This document shows, in pieces, positions 45,798 to 58,252 of a stretch of DNA of 64,000 bases (positions are counted from its first letter, which is position 1; each line of letters begins with the position of its first letter). Origin of the DNA: Benincasa hispida (taxonomy: Eukaryota; Streptophyta; Magnoliopsida; Cucurbitales; Cucurbitaceae); assembly GCF_009727055.1 (NCBI RefSeq), contig NC_052350.1, forward strand, positions 27,691,787-27,755,786, read 5' to 3'. The translations under genes were made by a program, and so were the position numbers. The notes below the pieces were generated by a model. The model did no database searches. It was not told where the DNA came from and saw only the letters and a program-made list of their open reading frames with translations.

Positions 45798-47714
45798 TGA
45801 CACGGTGTTTTTATTATCTTACAGCATGTGGACAAATATGAATATGAATGATGATTGAACGACAAGCTCATGTTGCCATAAACTTGTGACATGAAAATGG
45901 AATGTCATGCTGTGTTATCGCTTATGCACACTACTTGTAAATATGCGTTGTTTAATGATATGCTTGTAGTATGCGATAGAGTAATGTTGTGTCCCAAAGT
46001 TTTCCTTGCGCTGAAACCAAGTATAATTCCAAATGCAAGTTTCCTCAGAATAATCCGAGGTCGAACACAGGATTGTTTTTGTTAATGCATTACTTTTGTG
46101 ATACATGCGACCGGTTTTTACAATAAATAAAGAATTAGTTTAAATACAGGAATCTAAAGTGCGATGAAAATAAAGTTGCGTTGATAAAATAAAATTGCGT
46201 TGAAAATAAATCCTAAACTAATATGATACTAGATACATGATACATGATACATGATACTGAGGTCGAGACTGACTGTAAAGTTATACAAAGGATCGTGGTA
46301 TGCGATGTCAAGTCTTCATGGATGAATCAGAAATAGAAAGAATGAGTAGTAAAAACATCACAAGTTTGTTAATTGCGTTAAAGATGTAACTAAGGTCCCG
46401 CTTTCCCTTGGCGTACACCTCTCGGTGATCGGCCGCGTTCCCATATCTCTATGGTGAAATAGGGATAAATGTGATGAACGCAAGGTTGCTTCCATCTCTA
46501 GAAGTACTTCTCGCTTTAGTTAACGCATTCTTCTAACCCTCTCTCGATAGGCGGAATAACATCTTCACTTCTGCTCTCACAGGTGAAGATGCCATCGAGC
46601 ATGCTTTAGCTAAACCTAATTATCTCCTTAACACAAATTAATTACTTACTTAATTCTTATTAATTACCTAGGGAATTAGGAAAATGTCATGGAGAAAATG
46701 GATTATGGATTAATGGAAATAGACAGAGAGATGATAATGGAAATGATCATAACAATTAATACTAAAATTAAGTGTCTGATACATGGTGTGAATGAAAGAT
46801 TAAGAAGATGAGTATAAGTGATGAAATAGAGATTTAGAGACAAATATAGAAGGAGTGTCAACGTCTTGACACAGATTTGAATGGAGATTATGCTTGTCGG
46901 CGGGTGGAAGTAATGAAGAAGAGATCTTCCCTCTCAGGCTTGCTCAGAAGTGACCTTCGTACAGGGCTTCAACGGCGGTGATTGGGAGGATTCTTTGCCC
47001 GGAGACTCACCTCTCGGCCTTGTCTCATGATTATCCCAGATCTACTCTGGAAATTGCTTCAGACCAGTCTCTCTCTCAGATCAGTATATACACGTTTCTA
47101 TGTATTCAAGTATATCTTTCAATGGAATTGCAGAAGCTATTTATAGGCGAAGCTTGACTCTTTTCATTGTGGTCCCCACTATATGGTTAAGGTAGTTCCT
47201 GAAATGGTGGAGTGAATATTTCTTCTGTTATGCAATCAATCCCGTCAGAAATGCACAACTGACAGTTGTACACTCATCAGAACCCTCCACAGATGCGTTT
47301 CTCTTTACATCTTCGATCCATCGTCGCATGCGGTGTTGTTTTTAATTACCGCATGCAGTTGAAATTGCGTTGATCGCAAAGCTCTTGATCGATGGTCGTA
47401 TGCACCGTCATTGCGTTGATCATCTCTTCGTTCTCAATTGATGGGCACAATGCGACGTAGATGCATTGTTCACTTTTATCTTTGAGCCATGAACGCATGC
47501 GGTGACTGATTTCCTGCAAAACAGAATTAAAACATTCTATTCTACCATCGCAATGGTGTTAGTGGGTGTATTGACAACAATTTATAATTCTCGCATTTCT
47601 TAGCCAATTTCTATACAATCGACGCAACTTTCATTTCTTTTAGCCGAAATATCTAAATAAAACAATATAAATAAAACAATTTATTATTATTATTTTTTAT
47701 TATTATTTTCATCA
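45798..47714 (-). mobile_element. T3 3' LTR
   Basis: TGACACGGTGTTTTTATT to ATTATTTTCATCA. Most of 46063-47670 aligns with 49690-51300. It includes a TTA-rich run at 47683-47710 not seen in the right LTR. Confidence 0.8.
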
Positions 47715-49649
47715 GCGCAAGTCACTAAGACTTTTCGGTAATCAATTTCTGTTAACCAATCATTCACCAAAATTTAAGGATAACGCATTTAATACAGAAA
47801 AGTAAGGAAATTAAATAGAGCACAGAAATTAACGCAAGTGAATTAAATGAGAAGTAATTTCATAGAGCAATAAAAGCAAGTTCAAGGAAGCAATAAATAA
47901 CAAAATTCATGAAGCAATAAAGAGAGTAATTAAGAAAGCAAGTAAACATAGAATTTAGAGATATGGACTGGAAGACAATTTTCCATGATGAACGCAATCC
48001 ACACCTCCGCAGGCGATCAAGCTTGCCTTGCACAATCGTCGTCAAAGACATTGTTCCTTCCCGTGAGATCATGGGGCTTCAGAATTGCTTGGCAGAAATC
48101 CAGTGTTCTATGCGTAATTCGGCTGCCAGCTGCCCAACTTAGACCTCCAAGTTTCTGATGAAGACGCCTGCGATTGCATAACAACATTGTTTTTCTCAAT
48201 AATTGTTAAGCAGGGACTCCAATGAATTTTCAGAGGTGCTAAGAAGGATGTGTGTTTTGTGGTTGTCTCTGATGACCTGATTCTGGTTTTGGTGAAAAGG
48301 TGGAGGGTTCCTCGATTCCCGGAGTTGCTGTTCTGATGGTTAACTTGGCCCACCTTGGTTATGATTTCCTCCCAACGAAGTTAAGGGTGATTCCTCTAAC
48401 CAGGATTATAAGTGTTGCTGTATGGATTATCTCTGGGATTAGCACACACTTGTTGTGGGTTTGATGGGCACATTTCCACGCATGACCCCTACACATAAGG
48501 GCGTAACTTACTGCGGCCATGTGCCGGCGCATTGGGGTTGCGCTGATCCTTAGAGAGGGCACTTGATTAAGCGCCATCGATTTGTAGAAGAGAGGTCATT
48601 CGTGCCATCTGTGTGGCCAAAGTTGTCACTTGTATTCTGCAGGTACAATGGATTATCATTTCTTCTTCTCTCGGAACCTCTTCCTCCGTAACCCGTCGTC
48701 TACCCAATCATCCATATTCTGCGAGATGCGTCAAGGATAACCTTGGCTTCAGTGTATGTTTTATCCATAAATCCTCCGCAGCGGAGGCATCAACAACGGC
48801 TTGCGTTGATCTGTTCAAGCTGTTGTAAAACGTTTCCCATCAGAACGCAATCAGGTTATCCCGATATGCGGACATTTCTTCACCAATCTTTTTGAATCGC
48901 ACTTAGGAGGAGCTTAGGGTCTTCATAATCCATTTGCTCAAAGTTTAACACATCTTTTCGTCTTCTTACGTTGACTGCTGAAAGGAAGAACTTCTTCATA
49001 AACTGTTCCACCGACTGATCCCAGGAAGTTATTCCATTTGGCTCCAATGAATGAGCCACCTCTTAGCGTATCCCCCAAGGTGATGGAGGAAGGTTAAAGC
49101 TTGATACCTTCTGAGGTATACCAGGGATGGAGAAGGTATTGCACATCTCGACAAAAACTGGTCAGTATGGGCATGTGGTCCTCACGTTGTAGGACCTTCG
49201 AACTGCGCTTGTATTCTGATCATTTGGAGCAATGCCTGGTTTTATCTCGAACCTTGCATTCTCCTTTAACTATCGTACTGTTAAATCCAGGCGAGAAGTC
49301 ATACAGATTAGGCATCGTATAGTTCCTCATTGGAATATTGTGGTCAACAGCAAGAAAAACGGGATCTTGCGCTGGCCGATTTACCCCTAGATTTACTTCA
49401 AGTGCCTCATTGTTGTTATTGTTTTTTGCCATATTCACTCTTCTACGCCTTGCTCTGTTCTGGTTTCCCTTACGCGAAAAGTACGCTCGATCTTTAGGTC
49501 AGCTTCGAATTCTAGATCAGTTCCAGTATTCATAAACCATTAGACTGCTCTTCGCGATAAACAGCCAGTACAAAGAGATCTGTCCTGCAAAATTTCATAA
49601 ACGTACTTAACACTAACCGTTACCAATCCCCGGCAACAACGCCATAAAC
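47715..49649 (-). pseudogene. T3 interior with broken gag
   Basis: The minus-strand start is at about 49438, with an N-rich head and VNLGVNRPAQDPVFLA then NIPMRNYTMPNLYDFSPGFN. This pattern of a short 'M-R-(D/N)-Y-x-x-P' leader is typical of Athila-like gags. Further gag text with frameshifts extends to about 48350, including a region resembling DxS-A-A-E-D-L-W and a segment with PLYLQ-like residues near 48640. The remaining DNA to 47715 is A-rich and non-coding. No pol domain is seen. Confidence 0.65.
49627..49644 (-). other. T3 primer binding site
   Basis: On the minus strand TGGCGTTGTTGCCGGGGA, six bases inside the 5' LTR; compare T1 at 28571. Confidence 0.75.
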
Positions 49650-51330
49650 TAGACACGGTGTTTTTATTATCTTTTAGCCAGTACAAGGTCGAACATAGGG
49701 ATTGTTTTCATTAATGCGTTACTTTTGTGATACATGCAACCGGTTTTTACAATTATAAAGAATTGGTTTATACAGGAATCTAAAGTGCGATGAAAAGAAA
49801 GTTGCGTTGATAAAATAAAATTGCGTTGAAAATAAAATACTAAACTAATATGATACAAGATACAAGATACATAATATATGATACTGAGGTTGAGACTGAC
49901 TGTGAAGTTATACAAAGGATCGTGGTATGCGATGGCAAGTCTTCATGGATGAATCAGAAATAGAAAGAATGAGTAGTAAAAACATCGCAAGTTTGTTAAT
50001 TGCGTTAAAGATATAACTAAGGTTCCGCTTTCCCTTGGCGTACACCTCCCGGTGATCGACCGCGTTCCCATATCTCTATGGTGAAACAGGGATGAACACG
50101 ATGAACGCAAGGTTGCTTCCATCTTTGGAAGTACTTCTCGCTTTAGTTAACGCATTCTTCCAACCCTCTCTCGATAGGTGGAATAACATCTTCACTTCTG
50201 CTCTCACAGGTGAAGATGCCATCGAGCATGCTTTAGCTAAACTTAATTATTTCCTTAACACAAATTAATTTACTTACTTAATTCTTACTAATTACCCAGG
50301 GAATTAGGAAAACATCATAGAGAAAATGGATTATGGATGAACAGAAATAGACAAAGAGATGATAATGGAAATGATCATAATAATTAATACTAAGATTAAG
50401 CGTCTGATACATGTTGTGAATGAAAGATTAAGAAGATGAGTACAAGTGATGAAATAGATATTTAGAGACAAATACAGAAGGAGTGTCAACGTCTTGACAT
50501 AGATTTGAACAATGATTATGCTTGCCGGCGGGTGGAAGTAATGAAGAGGAGAGCTTCCCTCTCAGGCTTGCTCTTCTGGTAAAAGTGACCTTTGTACAAA
50601 GCTTCAATGGTGGGGATTGGGAGGATTCTTTGCCCGAAGACTCACCTTTCGGCCTTGTCTCGTGATTATCCCTGATCTACTTTAGAAATCGCTTCAGACC
50701 AGCCTCTCTCTCAGATCAGTATATACATGTTCCTATGTATTCAAGTATATCTTTCAATGGAATTGTAGAAGCTATTTATAGGCGAAGCTTGACTTTTTGC
50801 ATTGTGGTCCCCACTGTATGGTTAAGGTAGTTCCTGAAATGGTGGAGTGAATATTCCTTCTGTAACACAATCAATCCCGTCAAAAATGCACAAGTGACAG
50901 TTGTACACTCGTTAGAACCCTCCGCAGATGCATTGGTCTTTACATCTTCAATCCATCGCCATATGCGGTGTTGTTTTTTTATTACCGCATGCAGTTGAAA
51001 TTGCATTGATCGCAAAGCTCTTGATCGATGATCACATGCGCCATCATTGCGTTGATCATCTCTTCGTTCTCGATTGATGGGTGCAATGCGACGTAGATGC
51101 ATTGTTCACTTTTATCTTTGAGCCATGAACACATGTGGTGACTGATTTCCTACAAAAAGAACTGAAACATTCTATTCTACCATCACAATGGTGTTAATGG
51201 GTGTATTGACGAAAATTTATAATTCTCGCATTTCTTAGCCAATTTCTATACAATCGATGCAACTTTCATTTCTTTTAGTCGCAATATCTAAATAAAACAG
51301 TATAAATAACTTGTATTTCTAAAGTTATCA
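49650..51330 (-). mobile_element. T3 5' LTR
   Basis: On the minus strand it starts TGATAACTTTAGAAATACAA and ends ACACCGTGTCTA. The start closely resembles T1 at 26707. Confidence 0.82.
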
Positions 51331-51960
51331 ATTCCACTCACGTTTCTCCCTGTATGTTCACACCGTGAGATTCATGCTTGGCCTCGAGATGCCCAGGATG
51401 CATCCCCCTTAGGATGGTGTTTGCATGATTCAATATCAAGGTGGACGGAGAGAGTATTTACAGTAAGTGGGTGAAGGGTGTGTGTCAACACGTCCTATGG
51501 TCTCTATCATTAGTTCACACTGTGAGATCATTTTGTACGCCCTCGTGTCGCCCTGGAAGCGGCCCCTTTAGGATGGGTTTTGTGCAGTTGGTCAATATCA
51601 AGGTGAATTCCAGAAATGGATAGGGTCTTTTTAGTTTTTGCCCCATTCGAAATTTTTCCCTTCGGATTGGCCTTTTGGGACAAACCTCTAGGGCTTAAAA
51701 TGGCGGGTCACACTTACGGGAGATTGTTAAGCTAATGATCTCTTGGCCAAATCAATGATGGCTATTTGTTATAGGAGCAAGAGTTGTTCTGGTATTAATG
51801 ACTGGTTGAGATCTTCTCAATTCAGAGGAGGGATAACTGACCTCCCTTAGGCGGCTTTTGTCCTATACCTTTGAAGTGTCATTGCAAAACTAGATGTCAC
51901 ACGGGGTTCATGTTAGTTTTGCTAAAATCTTATTGGATGTTGTTTTGTTTTACAACGAGT
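51331..51960 (+). mobile_element. Copia-C 5' leader, right part
   Basis: Matches the reverse complement of 61870-62430: CACGTTTCTCC, TTAGGATGGTGTTTGCATGA, ATCAAGGTGAA, AGTTTTTGCCCCATTC and TGTCATTGCAAAA-like landmarks. It contains two similar halves (51340-51450 and 51490-51620). It ends just before where gag should begin. Confidence 0.75.
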
Positions 51961-51989
51961 ATTTGCTTAAAAACTAACGTAGGTCAATT

Positions 51990-53400
51990 TATATTTCTTT
52001 TCAGTAACTCGTTGGTATTTCCGTTTAAACATAGTGGCCACATCCTCTCTTTGGAAGAGAGGACCTAGTCATAGTAGGACTATGACTTATTGTTTGTTAG
52101 AGAAATCAGTGGTACCTAAGGAGTTAGATGTAACTACAGGGGAAAAATGGTAAATTGGCCCAACTGTACTTACGAGTGATCTGTGAAGGTTTCTCACACT
52201 ATTGATTGGTTGATATGGACACAAAAATATATATGTAGTGAGAAGAGTGCAACCGTCGGTTCTTAGTGTAGTGCCCAATAGTTAACGGATGGTATATCTC
52301 GTGACTAAAGGGTTTAGTCAGTTATTCACGTATCGTTGGAACTTCAAGCTACAAGTCCATAAAAGGTCCCTTTGGTTGCTCAATGGATTCAAGTTGAGAA
52401 TCAAATTTTGGGGTTGATTTGAAGTGTTCAAATTAACAAGAGGAAATTCAATTATATATGATATAATTGGTGTGATGTATGAGATACATCATTTGGAGGA
52501 ATTAATGTAAATATAATTTACATTAAGCACCTTAAAATAGAAAAAGAACTATGTTTTATATGTTTCATGAGATGAAATATTAAAACTATAGGTTATAAAT
52601 ATAATATGATAAGTTGGTTATCATATTTATTTATAATATATTAATTATATGATAATTAATTCTTTTTCTCTAATATCGATTGAGTGGGAGATTATTCGTA
52701 GTTTTATGGTAACCGTGAGATAAAAGAAAATTTTTTTCCTAAATTTAGGAGTTACCTCATTTGGAAAGTTCTCACGGAGACAAGCTATCAAGTGAAAGAG
52801 TTTCACTAAACGATAGTATTAAGAGACTACACGATCAGCTAAGCGATCACTTACCTTTGACTATACGATAGTTAATCAGCTGATCATAGCTACACAATCG
52901 AGTGGCTAAGTTTATACGATAGGCTTCCATTTACTAAACAAACGAGCACATCGTCTATACGATAGACAATGTCTTATCTCCCACTTGCTCGATCGTAGAC
53001 CTCCAGTCTCTTCCTCAAGCCAAGATCAGATAGAGCTCATAACTCCTGAATTCTCACACCGAGAATACCAAGGTAACCATTGTGGTGGTGTCCTCACTCA
53101 GTTCGTGGATCAAGTTAGACTCGATTGGGTTCGAGGAGCTATTCGTTATGTTCGTGGTCGTGTTGTTTGTGTGGTGATTGTTGTGTTCGAGTGTGTTATT
53201 CTGGGACGCTTGTAGATTGATCGAGGGATTCGTGAAGAATGGTTCTTCAAAGGTATGCATCCTCTATCCCTTGTGTCATCGTTTGGCATGCTGTAATTTC
53301 TAGTTATGCATGACCTGTTAGTTTCCATTTTTAGACTGTAATTGTTTGTGTTCAATTTGAATGGAATTTGGAACGATCCCTTCCTACTGCTCATGGAAAT
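51990..53400 (+). mobile_element. Copia-C LTR remnant
   Basis: From about 52024 it matches the middle of the copia-C LTR (compare 41620 and 56130: GTGG(T/C)(A/C)CA... AGTTAGATGTAACTA). 52795-52985 is an ACGAT-rich patch (AAACGATAG, CTACACGATC, TATACGATAG). A donor-like CAAAG|GTATGC is at about 53250. The right boundary is placed only approximately. Confidence 0.6.
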
Positions 53401-53404
53401 CCTC

Positions 53405-55422
53405 GTTTTTTATTTCCTTCATAAGGAAGAGTTTCATTGGGGATGGTGACGAAATTAAGTAGGAGAGGATTTCTCAACCTTACTGTGAGGGTGAGCATCA
53501 TCTAGAACGATGACGAAAATAAATAGAGAGATTGTGTTGATCCCAAAATGGTGTCATCGAGGACGATGACAATGTTAAGATGGGGAGAGTGTCTCAACCC
53601 TACTATGACCGAGTGGGTTGAGACTCCCACGAAGTAGACAAGACAAGAAGCAAGCATGATGACATCCAAAAGGGTGTCATCCATTCGGCTAAAGAATGGG
53701 CAAGAGAAGTGAAGTGTCATGATGCGACCGAGGAGGATGATGCATCATCCAGCACACAAAGAAGAGTGAACAAACATGTCAAGTTGAACATCAAATAAGA
53801 AGACAAGCACCAGTGTCATTGGTGGTGTCAATGACAAGCTTAGTAGGGGCCAGATGGGTCTCGGGCCATGACCTTGGAAGTCAGGATCTCCCGCGAGTTT
53901 GGACGAGCAACTCTAGAGTTAGATGCATATTGAGGAAATATGCAAGCACGTTGAATCTCATGTCAATTGAAGTTCAAATGAAAGCTCTACGCTAGTGGGT
54001 GACCGTTCGCCATAATCCATATGCATGAGTGGTAGATTAAGAAATGTCCATAAAGCACTAAAGTGGGAGGCATGGTGTTGGCTCTCCAAGTGAGCTACCA
54101 CATGACACACGAATGTGTCATGGCGTGGGTGAGTGTTGCAGGACGAGTGTCTTGGACAACTTCCTGTGAGGAGGAGTAACTCAAGGACAATGTTGGGTGG
54201 CATGGGTGTGCCGACATTACGCTTTCTTGGGAAGAATGGAGATTGGTATATATGCTTGGGTAGCGGCACGATATCCTCAAACGACATGGTATGGTCGCAA
54301 GTGTCGTCATGCCATGATGATGTTCGTATTGATGATTGTCTCATTGGTCTCGGTAAATGTGAATGAACCGAGAGTTAGTTCTTCATAGTTGTGTCCCTGT
54401 GTGAAATGAAGTTGTATGTCATCCTATGTTTTGGGGTGGCATCCTTAAATACCAATGGACACCCAATGAGCATCGAAAAATTAGTCTTGTCTCAACTAAA
54501 AGCAAGACTTATCCCGATTGGCAAGTTTAGTTAGTTCCTGACTCAAGATGAAGTAGGAAGCTTACAGTTTGTTTGATAAAGTAGGACTAACCTGCTGATA
54601 GGTCAAGACTCATGCCGGTAAGGTCCCGACTCAATAGAGGTATGAAATGATCGAGTGGGCAAGAACTAAGGTGAAAGAGAGATGGTGGAATGTATGAAGG
54701 GGCGATATATATTGTTGAGATGAGCTAAGTTATAAGCGTCAAGTTGAGAACACACAATTAAAAAATGTCATTGGCGAGCAAAAGAATGCTCCCTGGTACG
54801 AATAGTCAAATGGATGTTCGATGCACGTCATGAGACAAAGGATTACGTAAGCTCAGTTGAGAATGAAAGAACCTCGCATGACGGTCCAACAAAGTAAGAT
54901 GACTCGAGAAAAGAATGTTTTGGCTAGGATTAGCCTCTAGGCTGGCCTTGATCGAGGAAAAGATCATGGCACTGCACGGTTGAAGAAGTATGACTGTGAC
55001 ATTCGACGACTGTAATCCACGAAGAAAAATGTTCTTTTTTATTGGTGTACACCTCCCATTGATCATATAATATAAATATATATTTTGTTTTCCTTTCCAA
55101 ACCTAACCCTATTTCCACATATTTATTTCTATATATAAATACTATGAACCTTTCCCTTTTCATTGTAACATACCAAATCTCTTTCAAAATTAACTCCCAA
55201 ATTCTAAATTTTATCAAGTTAAAAAATAAATAAAATCAATTATCCCTTTAATTTTCTCATTTTAATTAAATCCAAATCTCCAAATTTACTTCAAATTCCT
55301 ATATCAACTTGTTTTAAATTAATTATCTACTCCAATTTGGCTTAAAACAAAAATTACTGAATCATAAACCTAATCAATTTAAGATAATTAATTTAAAATT
55401 TCCTAAAATTCAGGATATTACA
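53405..55422 (-). mobile_element. LTR family D, right piece (3' LTR end)
   Basis: 53592-54828 is a diverged second copy of 39698-40942 (for example GGGTTGAGACTCCCAC). It continues to an LTR end GGATATTACA at 55422, followed on the minus strand by a PPT, so the D element was in minus orientation. Confidence 0.65.
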
Positions 55423-55439
55423 TTCTTTCCACCTTAAGG
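55423..55439 (-). other. Polypurine tract of element D
   Basis: The minus strand reads CCTTAAGGTGGAAAGAA directly before TGTAATATCC. The D interior that should follow is replaced by the copia-C LTR at 55440. Confidence 0.65.
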
Positions 55440-57438
55440 TGTTGGGGTTGATTCCCTAAATCTTATGGTCTTGTAGTTTATAATTGTATTTGTACAAACA
55501 TTTTATTTATCTAATAAAATAAGTGGTTTTTTATTTGAAATTTAATTGCATTAACCCAAAAACCAATAAACTAAGATCCAAGGTTATCTGTTGTAACTTA
55601 AATATGTAAGTGGATCATGTTTAAGTAATAATCTGAATGGTCTGTAGTAAATGGATAAGGTTGTGTACCTTATCCTAGTGACACTACAGATACGACCTAC
55701 TTTCTAGTTGTTACAATTGTTGTCAAGTGCTACAAATGATATGATCTTGATCATTCATGTGGAGATATGTGAGCCAGGGTATCCTATGCAAAGAGTTTGT
55801 ATAAAACCAGACCACGAAATGAATAGTTCCTCTTCATAAGAGCATTGCTAGAAGAAGCTTATATTTCACCAGGTTGACCATAGGTGAGTTGACATGAATC
55901 CTGAGTGAGTTGTGAACTCCTACCTATGAGAGCGATCCTTTGATCTACATGGGTGAGAGTGGCCAGATTCTCGACTCAATATGCCTACCATTTTGGATTT
56001 GTTTGATTGAGGAGCTGAAAACAGCTACACAAGAAGAAATTTCTACACAAAAAGGAATTCACTCCTTCCCTATTGTTAGACAAGTAGAGAAATTGCTCCC
56101 TTATAGACTAATTCTTGTGATTAAACAATGTGGTGCCACTCTCTCTCCTAGCCCGAGAGGGTTTTGATTCTAGTTGGACTATAACTATTAGTTATTAGAG
56201 GGATCAGTGGTACTTAAGGAGTTAGATGTAACTATAAGGGTAAAATGGTAATTTTGACCCATTTGTACTCATAGTAATTTGTAAAGGATCAATGCATTGT
56301 TGATTGGTTATATCCAATGGACAAAAAAATATATCTATAGAGTGAAGAGTGCAACTGTCTGTCTTTAGTGGAGTGACTGACAGTTAATGAAAGTTGATTA
56401 ATTTAATTAAAGAGTTTAATTAATTAATCAAGTAACATTGGAGCTTCAATCTATAAGTCCAAAGGTCCCCTCATTAGCTCAATTAGGATTAATGAGAATC
56501 AAATTAATTTTGGATTAATTTAAATTGTTCAAATTAATTAAACGGAATTAATTATATAAGTTATAGTTAATATAATGTATGTGATACATTCTAATATAAA
56601 ATTTTAGTGAGAGAAATAAATATTTGAATATGATTCACATATTAATTATTTAGATATGATTCATATAAAAACTAGAGGTTAAATTAATATGAATGTGATT
56701 CATATTAATACTATAGATTAATCCAGAGATTGGTAACCAATAAGTTATATTATATGTGATATTATACAAACTATAAGTTAAATGTCATATGTGATGTAAA
56801 TATGGTTTTATTAATATATAATAAAGTTGGTTATTATATATTTTATTTAAAATTCAAATTATGATTTTTAATTTAATTTTTTGAAATTTAAAATTTTGAG
56901 AGGGAGAGTTAGTTTTATAACTCCCCTCTCTCCTTGAATCTTTCAACTCAACGAACGTATAAAAGGGAGAGAGGGTTTTTCATCTTCTTCCTTTTCTGTT
57001 CCATTCACACAAGTTGCTCTCTATGATTTTTTGCATTGTGTATCTCTCTCTAAAAAATTTCTCATCTTCTCCCTTTCTTCCCAAAATTAATTAAAAGCGA
57101 GCCCGCAACTTCGCTACGTTTCTCATCCTAGAGAATAAAAAGGAAGCCCTTATGGGGGTGATCCTTTGGTTTACTACATTGCTGCATTGATGAGACCAAG
57201 AGAAAAGGCCATTCGTGTTTGTGCTGCGACTTGAAGAGGAAATGTGAAGATTACTATTCTTCAAGAGTAAGTTCTCCAATTCCCTGTATTTCCTCTTGTT
57301 TTCACAGTGAATAACATGCTTAAATTGAATTTTGTTTAATCGTTGTTTTCATCCTCTACTTTAATATGTTCTGTAAGAATGTAAACTGGGACTCAATTGC
57401 ATTCACGTGCTTCCACTTTGAATATTCAAAATCCTTCA
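55440..57438 (+). mobile_element. Copia-C 5' LTR, complete copy
   Basis: TGTTGGGGTTGATTCCC to AAAATCCTTCA, 2.0 kb, followed by a tRNA-iMet-type PBS. A CGTATAAAAG box at about 56955 may be the TATA box. A donor-like AGTAAGTT lies at about 57268. There is no ACGAT array in this copy. Confidence 0.82.
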
Positions 57439-57440
57439 AT

Positions 57441-57452
57441 TGGTATCAAAGC
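57441..57452 (+). other. Copia-C primer binding site (tRNA-iMet type)
   Basis: TGGTATCAAAGC, one base from the plant standard TGGTATCAGAGC, two bases inside the LTR. Confidence 0.85.
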
Positions 57453-57804
57453 TTGAGTCTCAATTTTTCATTTTTGAACCTTAAATCAGAGTTTATGGTA
57501 GGTATTATATTTTCATTGTGATGTATATTTTGAGTTTTTGTACATTGGATGATTTTGAGATTGGCATTAGTTTTTACTACTTTTGATCAATCGGTTTGTA
57601 AGGGCCCATTGTATTTTTAGGCATTAATTCCTTGCAATCGAGTCTTATTTAGGTCTGTGTCGTTCGTAATGGTGTTCCAAATTCCATTTGGAGAAATTGG
57701 GAGCAAGAATGGAGCAAAATGGATGAACGAACGAAGAAGAGCAGGCTTCTGCCTTAGAGTATAAGGCTAAAGCGTCGTGATGCTTGCCTTATGTTGTAAG
57801 GCAG
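57453..57804 (+). mobile_element. Copia-C leader start, plus strand, cut by inversion
   Basis: 57520-57740 resembles the reverse complement of 63740-64000 (TGTACATT(T)GGATG, GGGCCCATTGT-like, AACAAGAATGGA-like, TTTTGGATGAAC-like). At about 57804 it runs into the 3' end of a reversed copia RNase H. Confidence 0.7.
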
Positions 57805-58122
57805 ACTCTCCAAGTGACCCTCAAACACCTTAGCCATGAGGAAATTTGTAAACGAATCAACAACGTTGTACTCCAAAACGATCTTCGTGATGATCACGAC
57901 CCCTTGATGTACAATCTCCCAAATTAGGTGATGCTTGTGCTCAATATGCTTTCCACGCTTATGGCTTTTGGGCTCCCTGGAATTAGCCACATCACCACGA
58001 TTATCATAATAAAGATTGATGAGCCTTGATATGTCTAGAACAACTTTTAGATCGATCAGGAATTTCCTGAGCCAAACAATCTCCTTGGCAGCTTCACAAG
58101 TCGTTACATATTCTGCCTCCAT
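57754..58122 (-). pseudogene. Copia-C RNase H
   Basis: The minus-strand frame starts with EAEYVTTCEAAKEIVWLRKF, then INLYYDNRGDVANSREPKSH and KRGKHIEHKHHLIWEIVHQG, the classic copia RNase H end. After GHLESL (about 57805) the sequence changes to YNIRQASRRFSLIL, which is reversed leader DNA, so the true C-terminus is missing. Confidence 0.9.
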
Positions 58123-58252
58123 GGTGGAGTCATCAATGCACCCCTGCTTAGTACTTAAGGATCAAATCTTTAGACCTGTACATAAGCCACATCACCTCTT
58201 TATTAAGAGTGAACATTGATCCCAAAGTGGATTTCCTATAATCCCCATCAGT

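Larger units (their letters stand above)
45798..51330 (-). mobile_element. Family T element T3: LTR-gag-LTR, minus strand
   Basis: Left LTR 45798-47714, right LTR 49650-51330 and a 1.9-kb interior with only gag remnants, bounded by the ATTCC target duplication. The PBS-type site (49627-49644) lies beside the right LTR, which makes it the 5' LTR. Protease, RT and integrase are absent, so it depended on other elements to move. The left LTR has about 235 bp (45825-46062) with no match in the right LTR. Confidence 0.85.
40943..53400 (+). mobile_element. Gutted copia-C element: LTR, leader and LTR without gag-pol
   Basis: From GGGTTTGATGCCCTAAATC the sequence matches the copia-C LTR at 55440 (CCTAAATCTTA, TAATAAAATA, AACCAATAAACTA). 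After nested family T insertions come leader blocks: 45300-45797 matches the reverse complement of 62640-62930, and 51331-51960 matches that of 61870-62430. A second LTR piece follows from about 52024 (compare 41620) to about 53400. Gag and pol are missing, so the element is a deleted, non-coding copy. The exact 3' end is uncertain. Confidence 0.7.

Noticed and set aside
53146..53394. Frames on both strands around 53000-53400 as a gene
   Set aside because: They lie in the copia-C LTR remnant, have no family features and are not kept in the complete LTR at 55440.
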